A DNA stretch of 64,000 bases from Nepenthes gracilis (GCA_033239525.1 BSYO01000002.1:12806626-12870625), one strand, 5' to 3'; counted from the stretch's first letter, positions 33,380 to 45,646 are shown. Made by a program: numbers and translations. Notes: a model not told the origin generated them from the letters alone.

Positions 33380-35429
33380 ATGGCCGGTTCCCTATGGGCA
33401 CCGACGAGCCCTCCTTCGTCTCTGTCCCACGAAGTCTCTTCTCCGTTGGCGATTCCTTCTCATCTCTTCACCCAACCCTCTCACACTTTCCCTCCCTTGC
33501 ACAGGGATGCTTTGTTTCCTTTCCTTGCCCCAGATGCGTCCTTCTTGGAGCGTCAGAAGCCTCCGGAATGACGCAATAATCACCTATTAGTGCTGACTGC
33601 CTCTCCCCTGGTGCACGAGTTTGTCATGAAATGGTGCCTTGGATGTATTAGGGCCAGAGGCTTCGTTTGATGTTGCTGCTAATGCTCTTGCTGCTGCTCT
33701 AGATTTGCTTTTGATTCCTGACGCTGCTCAGGCTACACTCGCTCCTGCTTCTGGGGTCAATTCATCTGGTGAGATTCCACCTATCCCAAAATCATCCTCA
33801 GCTGAAGTTGTTCTGACCAAAGGCACTAGTCAGAGTCTTCCTCTAAAATATTACCCTCTCCAATCTCTGGAAGGAGATGTAGTCTCCATTTCTCCTCCTG
33901 CTGATGTTATTCAACAGTGCAAGGACTTATGAGGAGCAATGTTGGTGGGTTACTTCTATGAAAATCCATTATATTTTCAGGCGGTTAACTCCATTGCTTG
34001 GAAAATCTGGACTAGATTTGGTCTATGCCATGTAGCCGGGAACGACAAGGGTCTCTTCTTCTGTCGGTTTGATTATGAAGATCACTTGAATCTTTGTTTG
34101 GCTAAAGGTCCCTGGGCCTTTGGAAGGAAAACCATCTTCCTCAAAAGATGGGCGCCCGGTATGGCTTTATCTCAGGATTCTTACCAAACGTTCCCAATTT
34201 GGATCACCTTGTTCAATGTCCCGATTGAATATTGGACCCCCTTAGGCCTTAGTTGGATAGAAAGTGGGGTTGGCAAACCTATCCAACTGGATCCGAGCAC
34301 AGCTAGGATGGAACGAATGCATTTCGCCCGGGTTTGTGTTGAAGTAGGTAGGGGTGCCCCTTTCCCTGCAAAAATCAGATTAAAATCAAGTGATGACGTT
34401 TTGGCCTAGGTTTTTGAGGTTGAGGTTGATTATCAATGGAAGCCGGCGCATCGGGTGAATGGTCGAAATGCCAACCAGAGTAAACATGAAAGGATCAATT
34501 GAACGGGTAAGGATGCTACCCCTAAGATCTTGGATCCAGATGATGCTTCGATTGGTGATGTGGCTCCCATTTCTATGAATGTCCATGCTGCCGATGATAA
34601 ATCAAATGTGATTCTTCGGCAAGCTGCTGAAAACCTTTCCTGCCAGACTGTTGCCATAGGCCAAGATCATACAACTGATGCGGATTCTCTTGATTTGGTT
34701 GTGGATAACCAGATGGTGAGTCAGCTGCTAGATGATAAAGTTGTGGAGAGTCATGAGGATCCTGTGCTTAAGGAGCATGAGGTTTTGCAAATTGCCTCCT
34801 GTTCTAGGGTTGCCCCAGTGAGCAGTTTGATGGTTGGCTCAACCATGGACTCCTCAATTTCCTCGGCTGTCGTTCTTGCGGATGTGGATAAACTGTGTCA
34901 GTTGGTTAGTGTTACTGATCAGTTGAAACCTGAGATTGAGCTACTTTATGGCTCCGTTTTGCAGCCCCCTTCGTTGAAGCTTGCTGCTGAAGTATGCATG
35001 CTTGTATCTCCTGTCTTGCCTGAACATATTGTAAGAGACTGTGAGCTGCAGTGTAATATTGCATCACCTGTACGGCGGGATGCAATTTGCTTGAGAGCTG
35101 TTGTTTCATCAGAGGATGCGAGTATTGATCTTAGGGGATCATCAAGCAGTGGAGAGTATGTCTCTTCTTTCCATGATCTTCAGGAAGAGGACCAAGACAT
35201 GGATGTTCCGTATGTTGATGATGTGGTGTCGAAGATGGCAAAGATTGAGGCCCGGACTGCTTTTAAGGAGGTTTCGCCTCATTCTGCAAGTAGGATTACT
35301 TCTAAAGTTGAGCATTTACGCAGGCAATTGATGGAGCTTAAAGATAATCATTGCCTGGCATTGACACTACGGCAACTGCCTTGTTGCACCCAAGCAGCTT
35401 GTGTTGCAGATGAGGCTTCTGCTGAGTGA
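33380..35429 (+). pseudogene. DUF4283-type ORF1 protein, disrupted
   Basis: It starts MAGSLWAPTSPPSSLSHE and is broken by TGA at 33569, TGA at 33930 (a Trp position in the conserved LWGA motif) and TAG at 34407. The DUF4283-like nucleic-acid-binding domain spans 33939-34400: MLVGYFYENPLYFQAV, IWTRFGLCHVAGNDKGLF, FLKRWAPGMALSQD, WITLFNVPIEYWTPLGL. Where relatives have a CCHC knuckle after VDYxWKP, this copy reads YQWKPAHRVNGRNA, with no Cys/His pattern. The remaining segment (34530-35429) is acidic, Ser/Val-rich with a short coiled-coil-like VEHLRRQLMELKDN. Confidence 0.82.
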
Positions 35430-36560
35430 GAGCCTGCTGCTCAAGTCTTTCATGGTGTTGCTGAACCCCCCTGCTGTCCTCAAGGGCCTTCTGTCGGGTG
35501 GGTTGACGGCACACCTTCCTTTGCTATGCAAGCGGTACCAAGGAAGAACTCTAAGGCCCGGAGATGACAGAAACCATCTCCCAAGAATCCAAAGGGCTTG
35601 GGTGCTAAACCCTTTTGAGTCACAAAATTGGAGATGATGGAGAAGTGGCAGTACCGGAAGCACTGGAAGCTACATACGCCAAGTTTTGGAGTCTTCAACT
35701 TGCACCAAGTGGCTGCTGAATGCTGCTACCGTGTGACTGAATTTTGCTAGTGATCTGCTGTCTTTAAGCTAAATGATTGGATTCTTTTGTTGACTTCAAT
35801 TGCTAACGGGTGGGAGCTGCTTCCTGCTGACTTGGATCTGTGCTGAATTATTCAGCAGCTGTGCCTTCCTGCTGATTTCAGTTGCTGATGCTGTTCATTT
35901 GGCCGAGTATGAGGATGGCTTTTTTATTTGGTTGTCCTTTACCGAGATGTAAGCAACGGGATGAGATGCTTTTGACCGAGGTTCTTAATGGCCGTGGTGG
36001 AGTTTTGTCCGAATTTTGGACTTTGCTATTTGGAATATATGGCCGAGATGCATACTGCCCGTGCTGTGCATTTGCTGTGTTTTGGTCTGCTTCTGTTTTT
36101 TTCTGATCGAGGTTAGTTCTGCCCTAGATGAGGAGTGCTAATGCCTGCAGCCTTGAACATGGCTGGTTCTCTACTCGGTTGAGGGGAAGCGCACTCTCAT
36201 TGCTGCTGGCAGTCTTTTGGGAATGTTGCTGAGGCTACATTACTATGATGTGCGAGTTGTTGGAGATGCTGGTTGGGGGAGTTGGCCTCCTACTGATTTC
36301 TATGATTGCTGCTAATGTGGCGTTGTGTTTCGAAGCAATGGAGCAATTTTGGTGTTGTCAGTCGACTGGAAAATAAGTTTGTTGCAGGCTGGCAGTACTG
36401 ATGTAGATTTGGTGGCTGTTTGAATGTTGAACCTGCTTCAACTTTGAAACTAGAACCTTTCCGGTTGGGTTGATGGCTAATGGCCGGTTGGCAGCTGGCC
36501 AATTGGCAGAAAATTTTTGGCCGGTTTTTATTTCCTTGTGTAATTTCCTCTTGTTTTTAT
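35430..36560 (+). other. GCTG-rich non-coding body of the ORF1-only element
   Basis: T/G-rich with frequent GCTGCT, GCTGAT and TTGCTG words. Short ORFs have no family features. It occupies the place where endonuclease and RT would be. Confidence 0.7.
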
Positions 36561-37193
36561 GGTTGCTTCATGGTGTGCTCGAGAAATGACCTAGCGGTTA
36601 TGTTCTATCTCTAAGTTGGCAAAACACTTGGAGTTAGAATATAATTTTGTGTACTTTTTTTTTCTTTTAATCAAACTTTAATTACTTACCAAAAAAAAAA
36701 AGGTTGGTTGATCTAGTATCTTTCCCTAGTGCAGACACATTCTCTTTGGCGGTCTTTACTCTTTAGTTGGCCGCCAGCTGGTTTGGAGGGTCTCAACAGC
36801 TTGCAGTTGTGGCGGGTTTCTAGTACTGATCTGCTACTATCATCCTTCCATTCGGCTTTTGAAGGACTTTCTCCTGATTTCTCCCTTGAGAAGCACAGCT
36901 ATCATACTACGTTTCAGCGTGTTTGGGGCTCCCCCCTGCGTCATTGTCCTTGTCCCCTGTAGGTTCTCTTTTGGTCTGTTTTCTTAGCTTCAATTACTTC
37001 CAAAAAAAAGGGGGGGTATACTGTTTTTTTTCCTTGCCTTTTACGTGTTATGATTCTCGATCTCGGAATATTCTCCAGCGTCTTTGTTGTAAATCCAAGT
37101 CGGTAAAATACTTGGAGATAGAATATTGATTTTGCATTTTTTCCTTTTTATTAATAAAATTTACTTACTTACCAGAAAAAAAGGTGATGTTTC

Positions 37194-37214
37194 CTTTTTT
37201 TTGGTAAGTATTCT
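37194..37214 (-). mobile_element. Tail-only insertion of about 18-21 bp
   Basis: CT8GGTAAGTATTCT lies between two copies of AGGTGATGTTTC (37182-37193 and 37215-37226). It sits in the right-hand target duplication of the LINE at 30540, so the precise limits of both duplications overlap and are ambiguous by a few bases. Confidence 0.75.
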
Positions 37215-37226
37215 AGGTGATGTTTC

Positions 37227-37523
37227 GTCTTCCTCTTCTTTTCCAAATTTCCTGTCATTGTTTCCGGTGAACTTTGTTGCCCCTGGTGCTAGCCTTACCT
37301 CTGTAAGCTTTCCCTCTTTTCTTATGCCAGTAGTTGTATCTAGCCTTGCCATGGCCTATCCTAGTCCAGTTGTCATGGTTCTTTGCCCACTATTGTGGCT
37401 ATTTCTAAAACTATTAAATCTTAAGCCCCTATGACAATATTGATTTGTGTTTCATGGATCCTCATCGTCTTCATGGCAACATGGACCAAGCCCATGACCA
37501 TTGTCTAGATCTCCTGCTACGTG
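37227..37523. other. Unassigned flank
   Basis: An open stretch (37189-37434) reads Ser/Pro/Val-rich and could be debris of a LINE ORF1. I do not recognise it. Confidence 0.35.
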
Positions 37524-37539
37524 GAAAATTATAAAACTT

Positions 37540-39186
37540 TTTTTTTGTAAATAGTTAAATTTTATAAATAAAAAGAAAGAATACAGATCAATGTTCTTTC
37601 ACCAAGTGTTTTGTCGACTTGGATTAAGAACAAAGACGCTAGGGCATTCCTGAAGTACCGTGTAACAAGTCACGAGACCAAAAGAAACAAGAAAGAGGAA
37701 AAGACAAAAAAGGTCCAAACCACCAAATCGGTAACATGTGGGAGAGGTCACAACCCACAACCCTGACCGTCATCCCAGACAATATGGTAATCTAGGATTC
37801 CGGGATCTTGCGCGAGAAGGAGCCAGGATGACCAGGGAGGCATCCATGCTGGAAACCGGCTTGGACGTATTTGCAGCACCTCAGCCATTGGCATGTCGGT
37901 CAGAAGGCTAACTCCTAATACATCCAACCAAACTACAGCAATAACTCGGACATAGCTACCACCTCGGCCATAAAGTACCTCGGTCAAACGCAGCTTGTCC
38001 CATAGCATACACCTTGGGAACAATGCAGCAAACAGAATCACGAGCAAAACTGCCACCTCGGTCCCAGGAAGCAAGCACAGATCCGCACTCTACTGGAGCC
38101 CGCAATCTTGTTCTATAGACATAAGCAACACAGCTGCTAACTTCATCAACGCACTGCACAGTGCAACAAATAGAACAATGCAAACCCATTTTACCCAACA
38201 GAACACCAGCAGACACAAGTGCCAGCCACCTATGACAACAAGCTATCAGAAAATCAGCAGGAGGACAGCACCACGGCGTTGGTAGGTGATTGCATTCATG
38301 TTTCAAGAAAACCTCACGAAGGCATCACACTCTGTAATGTAGCTTTTGCAATCTAGGCACGACCATCTAAAAATCTGCAAATCATAGTTGGCAGCTTCAT
38401 TCAGCATCAGGGTATCAAAGAAATCAGCTGGATGACTGCAACAATGCGCCAGCATTGGGTAGCAACCAAGATTCGGGAAAACCGCTCAAAATACACTTCA
38501 AAGGAAACAACATGAGGACACACACACTCAAAATACCTCAGTCCAAGGTTCTAATCTGGGCATCAACTCAGCAAACGCACACGAGGCACAAATCGGTAGC
38601 AGCTGGGTGTAGGGATGATAGGGATGGAAACACCAATTTTATGCTATGCTTCAGCATCTTCATGACAGCAGCCCCAGAAGCACTTCAACTGCAATTGCAA
38701 CCAGTAACCACCCTCCTGACAGCAGCTCTACACCTCAGCAACAGGGTCATACACCTCAGCAAACAGGGAAAAACGGCTTACATCAACTCAGAGCACACAA
38801 CTCTGCAAAGGAAAAGACTGGCATCCCCATAACAGCAGCAGACTTTTGCTGCTCCTCGGCAGCATCATCAGGCCTCCAGCAGAAAACCAACAGACACAAG
38901 TGCCAGCCACCTATGACAGCAAACTATCAAAAAATCAGCAGGAGGACAGCACCACGGCATCAGTAGGTGACTGCATCAGCATTAGGATATCAAAGAAATC
39001 AGCTGGATGACAGCAACAATGCGCCAGCATTGGGTTGCAACCAAGATTCAAGAAAACCGCTCAAAACACACTTCAAAGGAAACAGCTGGAGGACACACGC
39101 ACTCAAAATCTCTCAGTCCAAGGTTCTAATCTGCCAGCCAAACTAAAACAGTAACTGATCATCTTATCCATCCAGCTAACCAAAAC
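37540..39186 (-). mobile_element. Non-coding LINE-tail element, 1.65 kb
   Basis: A perfect 16-bp duplication GAAAATTATAAAACTT stands at 37524-37539 and 39187-39202. The 3-prime end on the minus strand has the core near 37641 and stem-loop near 37588-37625. The body is CAGCA-rich with a large internal duplication. No ORF1 or RT. Confidence 0.9.
38200..39135 (-). repeat. Direct duplication inside the element
   Basis: The block at 38210-38570 recurs at 38890-39130: GCCAGCCACCTATGACA at 38221 and 38902, CAAAGAAATCAGCTGGATGA at 38416 and 38991. The offsets differ (681 and 575), so an indel of ~106 bp separates the copies. Confidence 0.82.
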
Positions 39187-39202
39187 GAAAATTATAAAAC
39201 TT

Positions 39203-39667
39203 ATATAATATCAAAAATATCATACCATAAGTGATGAAATGATCAATATGGTCTGAAATATCTAATACATTCCAATGTTATGGAAAACTATAGTATTGAA
39301 ATCCACATAAAAAAATAAACAATAAATAAGTGTATATTAAAAATATCAAAATAAAACACTCTAATTAGGTTTTCTAAGATCTATAGGTCCATGACTATCT
39401 CTCTAACTCCATCATTTGCAAATGTCATTATATGGGCCGTTCTAAAAGAAAAAACAATAAGAGTAAACCAAATATCCAATTATATAAAATATATCCTACC
39501 CTCAATTAACCTCTATCAGTTGAGAATGAAGAGCCCTCCCAACCATGATGAGAGCCTCCTAAATTAATGCTAGATCATTGTCTTCTGTTCATGATTGAAT
39601 AATTAAGTTGCCAAAAGTGGTTGTTTGCTCTAAATTGCCCAAATTGAATATATCCTCCAATATTTCC
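39203..39667. other. AT-rich flank
   Basis: Left flank of the copia element. Nothing recognisable is seen. Confidence 0.5.
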
Positions 39668-41334
39668 TATTGGAGTTCTAACAATTGAGATTTACTTGAT
39701 CCGGCGCAGCGAAAACTCAAATCCCCCGTCAGTCAACAATCACTAATTTAGTAGGGTATAAGGAACAAAAAGATTGCACAATATTTTTCACGTGAATACC
39801 CTTGACAAGCCGAAGAAAAAAACCACGTGACAAACTCTAAATAAGCTTTCACTATGTAAAATTGGTTACAAGAACCCCCGAGACAGAAAATATGCTACAC
39901 ACTTGAGACAAAATAAGAAAAATAACTCTAAAGTAAGGAAACTCTCATTCACTCTTATTTCTTTGTTTTTCTTCTCACATTCCTCTCACTGGTGGTACAC
40001 TCCACTCTCTTTAAACAACCCTTCACAAAGCGCCTGGTGTGCTCTTTATAAAAACCTCAGTGCCAAATCCATCTACTCACCTGACCTGATTCTTGCAGAT
40101 GATTTGTCACACTAAACTTATCTTTTTCTGCGACCTCATTAGTTCCTACGCTTTTTCAAACACGCATGCTCTGCACGTCAACTTGCTCTTTGCACGGACA
40201 GCGCATGCTCTGCATGATAGTTACCTACTCTACAAAGCTTACCTACTCTGGAAAGTCAACTGCTCTGCACAGTAAGCTGCCAACATTCAAGACAAGATAT
40301 CCTTAGCATCACTTAGTGTCCTCGGTCTTCACTAGTCTTTTTACGCAACACAACTTATTGATCATCCGCCCCTTGTCCATTCCAGAATTCCATTCCGAAA
40401 TTCCTCTCTTGGATTTCCTGAAATTCCAAATCGGCCATTCCCTGTGCAACCGGCATTTCCTGCGCAATCGGACAAAATGGTGCAACCGGCGAATCCTGCG
40501 CCAACCGGTCATTTTGGTGCAACCGTCCATTTTGCCTTCCTACCAACCATTTGAGCCATTTGTGTAAACTGATCATTTTGCCCAAACCTAGCAAAATAGA
40601 ACAACCGGGCAAAATGGCGCAACCGGCCATTTCGCCCTAACCTGACAATATTGTATACCCCGTGGCCTTTCTCTGATTCTTTTTTTGCTGGTCAACATTC
40701 TATTGACCAGCCATTTGCTTGCCGACTAGTCAATTTTATACCAGTCATTTCGGTAAATTTCACTCCGGCATTTGCCACTCCCGCAAATGCAACTCCAAAA
40801 ATCCACTCAGAGGTTTTTTTGGTAAGTAAATGGTATTAAAATTAAAGAAATTATAAAATCCTACATTCTTTCTCTGAGTATTTTCCCGACTTAGAGTTAG
40901 AACATAGACACCGAGGCATTCCCCGAGCACCATGGAGCATGTCATAATCCAAAGTAAAATTTACAAAAGGCAAAATAATCTTTCAAATTGCAAACATCCA
41001 AATTGGTCATTGGCCTTCAACCAAACCAGCCAGCAAGCCAATTGCAACCCGGCAGTTTCCACATCCAATCCCGTGACTCAAGTTCATTCCAATCCTGGAG
41101 AAGCCAACCATTCCGGCAAATCCAAATGGGATTAGCTACTCCACTCAAACTGGTATTAATGCTTCGGTCTTTACTCCATACCGGCTAACTCCATCCCATC
41201 TAATTTCATACCAGTTATGGCCATTCCAAACCAGGAATTCCAGGAAGGCCATTCACTTTGGCAAGAAGACGTATACCGGTAAATTTCCAAAGCAAACTAG
41301 GGAGTTGTGAAAAATCGACAGATAGCTTCGTTTC

Positions 41335-41594
41335 GAAACTACCGGTCTGTAAATGCAGTGCTGAGTCTTTCTACCGGTTGAGTCGAAGGCTTGTGGTCGG
41401 TTTGGATGGTGGTCTTTGGCCGGTTTCCTTTTGTATGTTTTCTTTCGGTATCATAGAATATTTCATGGTGGTGCTTGGGGTATACCCTAGCATCTGTGTT
41501 ATCCCTCTAAGTTGGCAAAACATATGGAGCTAGAACATTGTTTTGTAATTTCTTTTAATTTAATTCCATTTTACTTAATTACCAAAAAAAAAAA
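41335..41594 (+). mobile_element. 260-bp LINE-tail fragment
   Basis: Flanked by AGCTTCGTTTC at 41324-41334 and 41595-41605. Contains the core GCTTGGGGTATACCCTAGC (41475), stem-loop and TTAATTACC-A12. Confidence 0.85.
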
Positions 41595-42296
41595 AGCTTC
41601 GTTTCCAAAGAAAAGAGAGCAGCAACCCAGCCTTCTGTTCTGATGCAGACCAGCAATCCGGCAGAAGCTATATCGGCCTAGTCCAATCCATACAGGGACT
41701 TCCAAGAAAGCCAACCATTCCAGCTATGGACAAGCAACCCTGCATTCTAAATAGAAGAGCAGCGAACCCAGCTGGGAGACTTTTTTTTTTTCTCCTCCTC
41801 CAAGCCAGCGTCCAAATTGCCATACCAGCAAATGGAACAAGAGTAGCCAATTCGCCAAAGAAATTGGCAGAGATATGCAAACCGGCCAACCAGCCTAAGT
41901 TAAGGTGTTCTGTCCGGAATGATTTTTTTTTCAAACCGGCAGAAAGTGACAGAACTGCCAAGCTGACAAATCCGACAAAAAAACACATTCTGGCTAGCCT
42001 GCCTTCATGAAGGCATTCCATCCGGAATGCCTCTTTTTTTTTTTTGTTGAAAATCGGCAGTTAACGACATAACTACCAAACCATCCAATCCGGCAAAAAG
42101 AAGCATTCCGGCTAACCAGCCTCCATGAAGGCATTCTGTCCGGAATGCCTCTTTTCTTTTTTTTATCCGCATTGTGCAATAAATCAGTATAAATGCAGTA
42201 CCATACCGGGCAATAGCATAGCCCTGCCCACTTGCGTCCATCCCTGCCAACCGCAGACCAAACTGCCCAGAACTACTAATCTAGATTGGCTAAGCA

Positions 42297-45200
42297 AATG
42301 GGATTGTAAAATCCCACGAAGTCAGCAACCTCATTAGCTCCCATAGGTGCAGTATTGCTGGTCTGGTTGAAACCAAGGTCGCGGAGAGGAACTCTCTGAG
42401 TGTCTCCGATAGGATCAGACCATATTGGTCTTGGATTATGAATTACTCCGCGTCTTCTAATGGACGGATTTGGGTGGGCTGGGACCCCCATTTGGTTTCG
42501 GTCACCATTCTCTCCTCGGAGGACCAGGTCATTCATACCGAGGTTCTTTTCCACAAGGAGAATATCTGCTGCCTCCTGTCCTTTATCTATGGTGCTAATT
42601 CCGAAAGTCTCCGAAGGCTTCTTTGGGAGAGTCTTCGGACGATGTCTAATCACCCGGGTGATCTCCCCTGGGCCGCTCTTGGAGACTTTAACGCTGTCAG
42701 ATCCCCATCCGAGGCCTTAGGTGGTATCTGGCACAACAAAAGCTCGCTTGACCTTGATAATTGCCTTAGAGACTACGATCTTGAGGATGTTTGCCACGAA
42801 GGTATGCACTATACCTGGAATGATGGCCGGGACTCACACCTTCGCATTTACAGAAAGCTTGATAGAGTTGTCGCCAATGGGCATTGGTTTGACCATTTTC
42901 GAAGGGCCAAAGCTCTTTTTCTCCCTGCCAGACTTTCTGACCACTCCCCTTGTATTTTTCTCCCCTTTGGCGACTCTTCTAGAAAATACGGAATGTTCTG
43001 GTTCAATAACTTCCTCACCAAATGGAGGAATTGAGGGGATTTGGTGAGGAAGTTTTTTTTTTTTTACTTACCAAAAAAAAAAAAAAACTTCCTCACCAAA
43101 TCCCCTCAATTCCTCCATTTGGTTAACGACGCTTGGAAGGATGTCACCACTGGCACTCCAATGTTCCGGCTAGTGACTAGCCTTAAGGTGAAACTGTCCC
43201 TGAAAAAGCTTAATATTCACGAGGGCGATGTCCACGAGGAAGTTATCCGTTCAAGGAACAATCTTGAGTCTATCCAAGTTCAACCTCCATCCAACATTGA
43301 GTCTTATCACGAGGAACGTAGCCGTAGGGAAGCTTACCGCGCTGTGCTTGCCAGGGAAGCTGACCTTATCAAGCAAAAAGCAAAGACAAGGTGGCTCAAA
43401 GAGGGTGATCAATGCAATAAATTCTTTTTCAAGACCGTCAATGGTAACAACAATAAGAATCAGATTATCTCCCTCCTTGATGATGCTGGGAATCCTACCA
43501 CTGTTGTCGAGAATGTCCATAATCTGATTTTGAATCATTTCACTAAGGCTCTTGGGTTTGGTCGTACGTACGGATCGGCTGACGCTGATCGAATTCGCCC
43601 TTTCATCCGTCACTCTATGCCTGAATCGCTAATGGGCCCACTTATTGGTCCGGTTAGCGATGATGAGATTCGAAAGGTGATCTTTTCTATCAGTGACTAC
43701 CGTGCCCCAGGTCCTGATGGCTTCAGCTCCACATTTTTTAAGGAATCGTGGGACATTGTGGGTTCATCTGTCTGTGAAGCTATTTGTGACTTTTTCAATC
43801 ATGGAAAACTTCTCAAACAAATGAATACTACGATCATCAGCTTGATCTCAAAGATCCAATCTCCCCGTTTGGTATCTGACTACCGTCCAATATCATGCTG
43901 TAATGTCATCTATAAAGTATTCTCGAAGATTATTGCTAATCGGTTAAAGATGACATTACCATATCTTATAGATAAGTGCCAAACGGCATTTGTGACTGGT
44001 CGTCAAATTAGCGACAACATCCTCCTGGCCCAAGAGCTCCTCTATAAGTACCACCTAGGTCATGACCCTCCCAGATGTACTTTGAAAATTGACCTCATGA
44101 AAGCCTACGACTCTGTACATTGGGATTTCATTATCGCTATCCTGACCATTATGAAATTTCCGCCTAAAATGGTCGACTGGATTAGGCAATGCATAACCAC
44201 TCCCTCGTACTCTGTCAATATTAATGGGGAAGTGGTGGGGTTTTTCAAAGGGGGTAAAGGTCTCCAGCAAGGCGATCCCATTTCCCCATACCTTTTTGTC
44301 TTGGTGTCCCTCTGATATCCACCAGGCTTTCGATTTGGGATTGTAATGCTCTTACCGAGAAAATTACTCGCCTGATTAAATCATGGAAGAATAGATGGCT
44401 CTCCTTTGGTGGTCATTTACAACTTGTTGCCTCCATCCTCTCATCCGTCCATCTCTACTGGGCATCAATTTTCATTCTTCCCAAGTCTATTCTTAATCAG
44501 ATTGACTCCATGATGAGGCGGTTCCTTTGGAACGGCTCTATTGATGGAAAGGCAAACGCAAAAGTAGCCTAAGCTGATATTTGCTACCCGAAGAGCGAAG
44601 GTGGGTTGGGGCTCAAGAACTTGCAGGCTCAAAATAAAGCCCTCATCTGCAAACTCTTTTGGCGTATCTTGTTAAAGGATCTTGAATCGGCCTGGTCTTC
44701 TTGGATCCATAAGACAAGAATCAAGGACCGATGTATCTGGACTCTTAAAGTTCCTGATTCAGCTCTATGGAGCTGGAGAAAGATCTTGAAATTTCGTTCC
44801 TTTATGTGCTCTCATTCTATTAAGAACATTGGCGACGGCGCTGATACTTTTATCTGGCATAACCACTGGCACCCTATCGGCCCACTCAGCAATATTAGCT
44901 CGGATCGTATTCGTATGGTCACGGGTTTATCTTGGGATGCCAAGGTATCTCAAATAATCAGAAACGATCATTGGGCATGGCTTAATCCTTATGATTAGGA
45001 AGTCTCTAGGCTCGCCAAAAACATGCCCCATTATCTCCCTAACAGTGAGCATAAAGATTCCTTGAGATGGGATGGGAGCCCGAATGATATTTTTTCGACT
45101 AAGACTGCATACCTTCTTATTCACCCTCCTAAGCCGAAACTGAGCTGGACAAAATTAGTCTGGGGTACTCTCTATATTCCTACCCATGCTTTTACTCTCT

Positions 45201-45646
45201 AGTTGGCTATCAAGGGCAGGCTGAATACCAAAGATCGTATTCACGGTGTCCCAAACCTATCCAATTCCTGCATTTTTTGCAACTCAGACCATGAAAATCA
45301 TGAATATCTTTTCTTCTCATGTGCCTTCTCCAAGTCCTTATGGACCACCATCCAAAGGAAAGCTGGCATTCAATGGCCTTATCTTGAATGGTCCCAAAAC
45401 ATTAATTGGGCTGCTCAACAATGGAAAGGAAAGAATCTTATTGCCCTATCCAAACGTCTTTCTCTTGCGGCCACAGTATATTTTATCTGGAGAGAACGAA
45501 ATAATCGAATTTTCGAGAAATCCTCCCCTCAGGATATTTCCCAGATTTGCTCTCAGGTTGCTAATATTGTTCGGGACAAATTGAAGGCCTCCTTGCCTAT
45601 TGACGGACGCCCTAACCTTTCACTTGATAGGCGTTGGAACATATAA
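42297..45646 (+). pseudogene. LINE ORF2: endonuclease, RT with deleted active site, zf-RVT
   Basis: The endonuclease segment includes GRIWVGWDPHLVSVTIL, LSFIYGANSESLRRLLW, LPWAALGDFNAVRSPSEA and SDHSPCIF (42438-43034). A palindromic insertion at 43018-43122 breaks the frame. The next segment (43041-44315) has the linker (KTRWLKEGDQCNKFFFKTV) and RT motifs APGPDGFSSTFF, LISKIQSPRLVSDYRPISCC, TAFVTGRQISDNILLAQE, KIDLMKAYDSVHWDF and GLQQGDPISPYLFVLV. The reading then jumps to STRLSIWDCNALTEK, so about 310 bp with the FADD box are gone. The C-terminal zf-RVT block (CIFCNSDHENHEYLFFSC) is intact at 45203-45646. Confidence 0.92.
43018..43122. repeat. 105-bp palindrome with ACTTACC at its apex
   Basis: The left arm 43018-43065 (CCAAATGGAGGAATTG ... 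GAAGT13) and the right arm 43073-43122 (A15CTTCCTC ... CCATTTGG) are inverted copies, apart from the T/A run length. The 7-nt centre ACTTACC is the LINE-tail terminus. A third copy of AACTTCCTCACCAAAT precedes it at 43008-43023. Confidence 0.93.

Larger units (their letters stand above)
33278..36701 (+). mobile_element. ORF1-only non-autonomous LINE derivative, 3.4 kb
   Basis: A perfect 15-bp duplication GGTTGGTTGATCTAG stands at 33263-33277 and 36702-36716, so both ends are exact. The 5-prime end has CTAGAGAGAGAAG and CCATGGCCGG motifs of the family. ORF1 (33380-35429) is followed not by endonuclease/RT but by 1.1 kb of GCTG-rich non-coding DNA, then core (GCTCGAGAAATGACCTAGC near 36578), stem-loop (CTCTAAGT...ACTTGGAG) and ATTACTTACC-A11. 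It is a full-length element, not a truncated LINE. Confidence 0.88.
30540..37181 (+). mobile_element. 5-prime-truncated L1-like LINE with two nested insertions
   Basis: It starts inside RT (GATAATATTC at 30540, matching 55440 of the LINE at 51456) and ends with the family tail at 37060-37181. The left target repeat TGATGTTTCCTAGGT (30525-30539) recurs at 37185-37194 and 37213-37219, there split by a tail-only insertion. Nested are a minus 224-bp fragment (32786-33009) and a 3.4-kb ORF1 element (33278-36701). The 3-prime region after the RT stop is about 1.3 kb without insertions, with A-rich points at 32504, 33171 and 37003. Confidence 0.85.
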
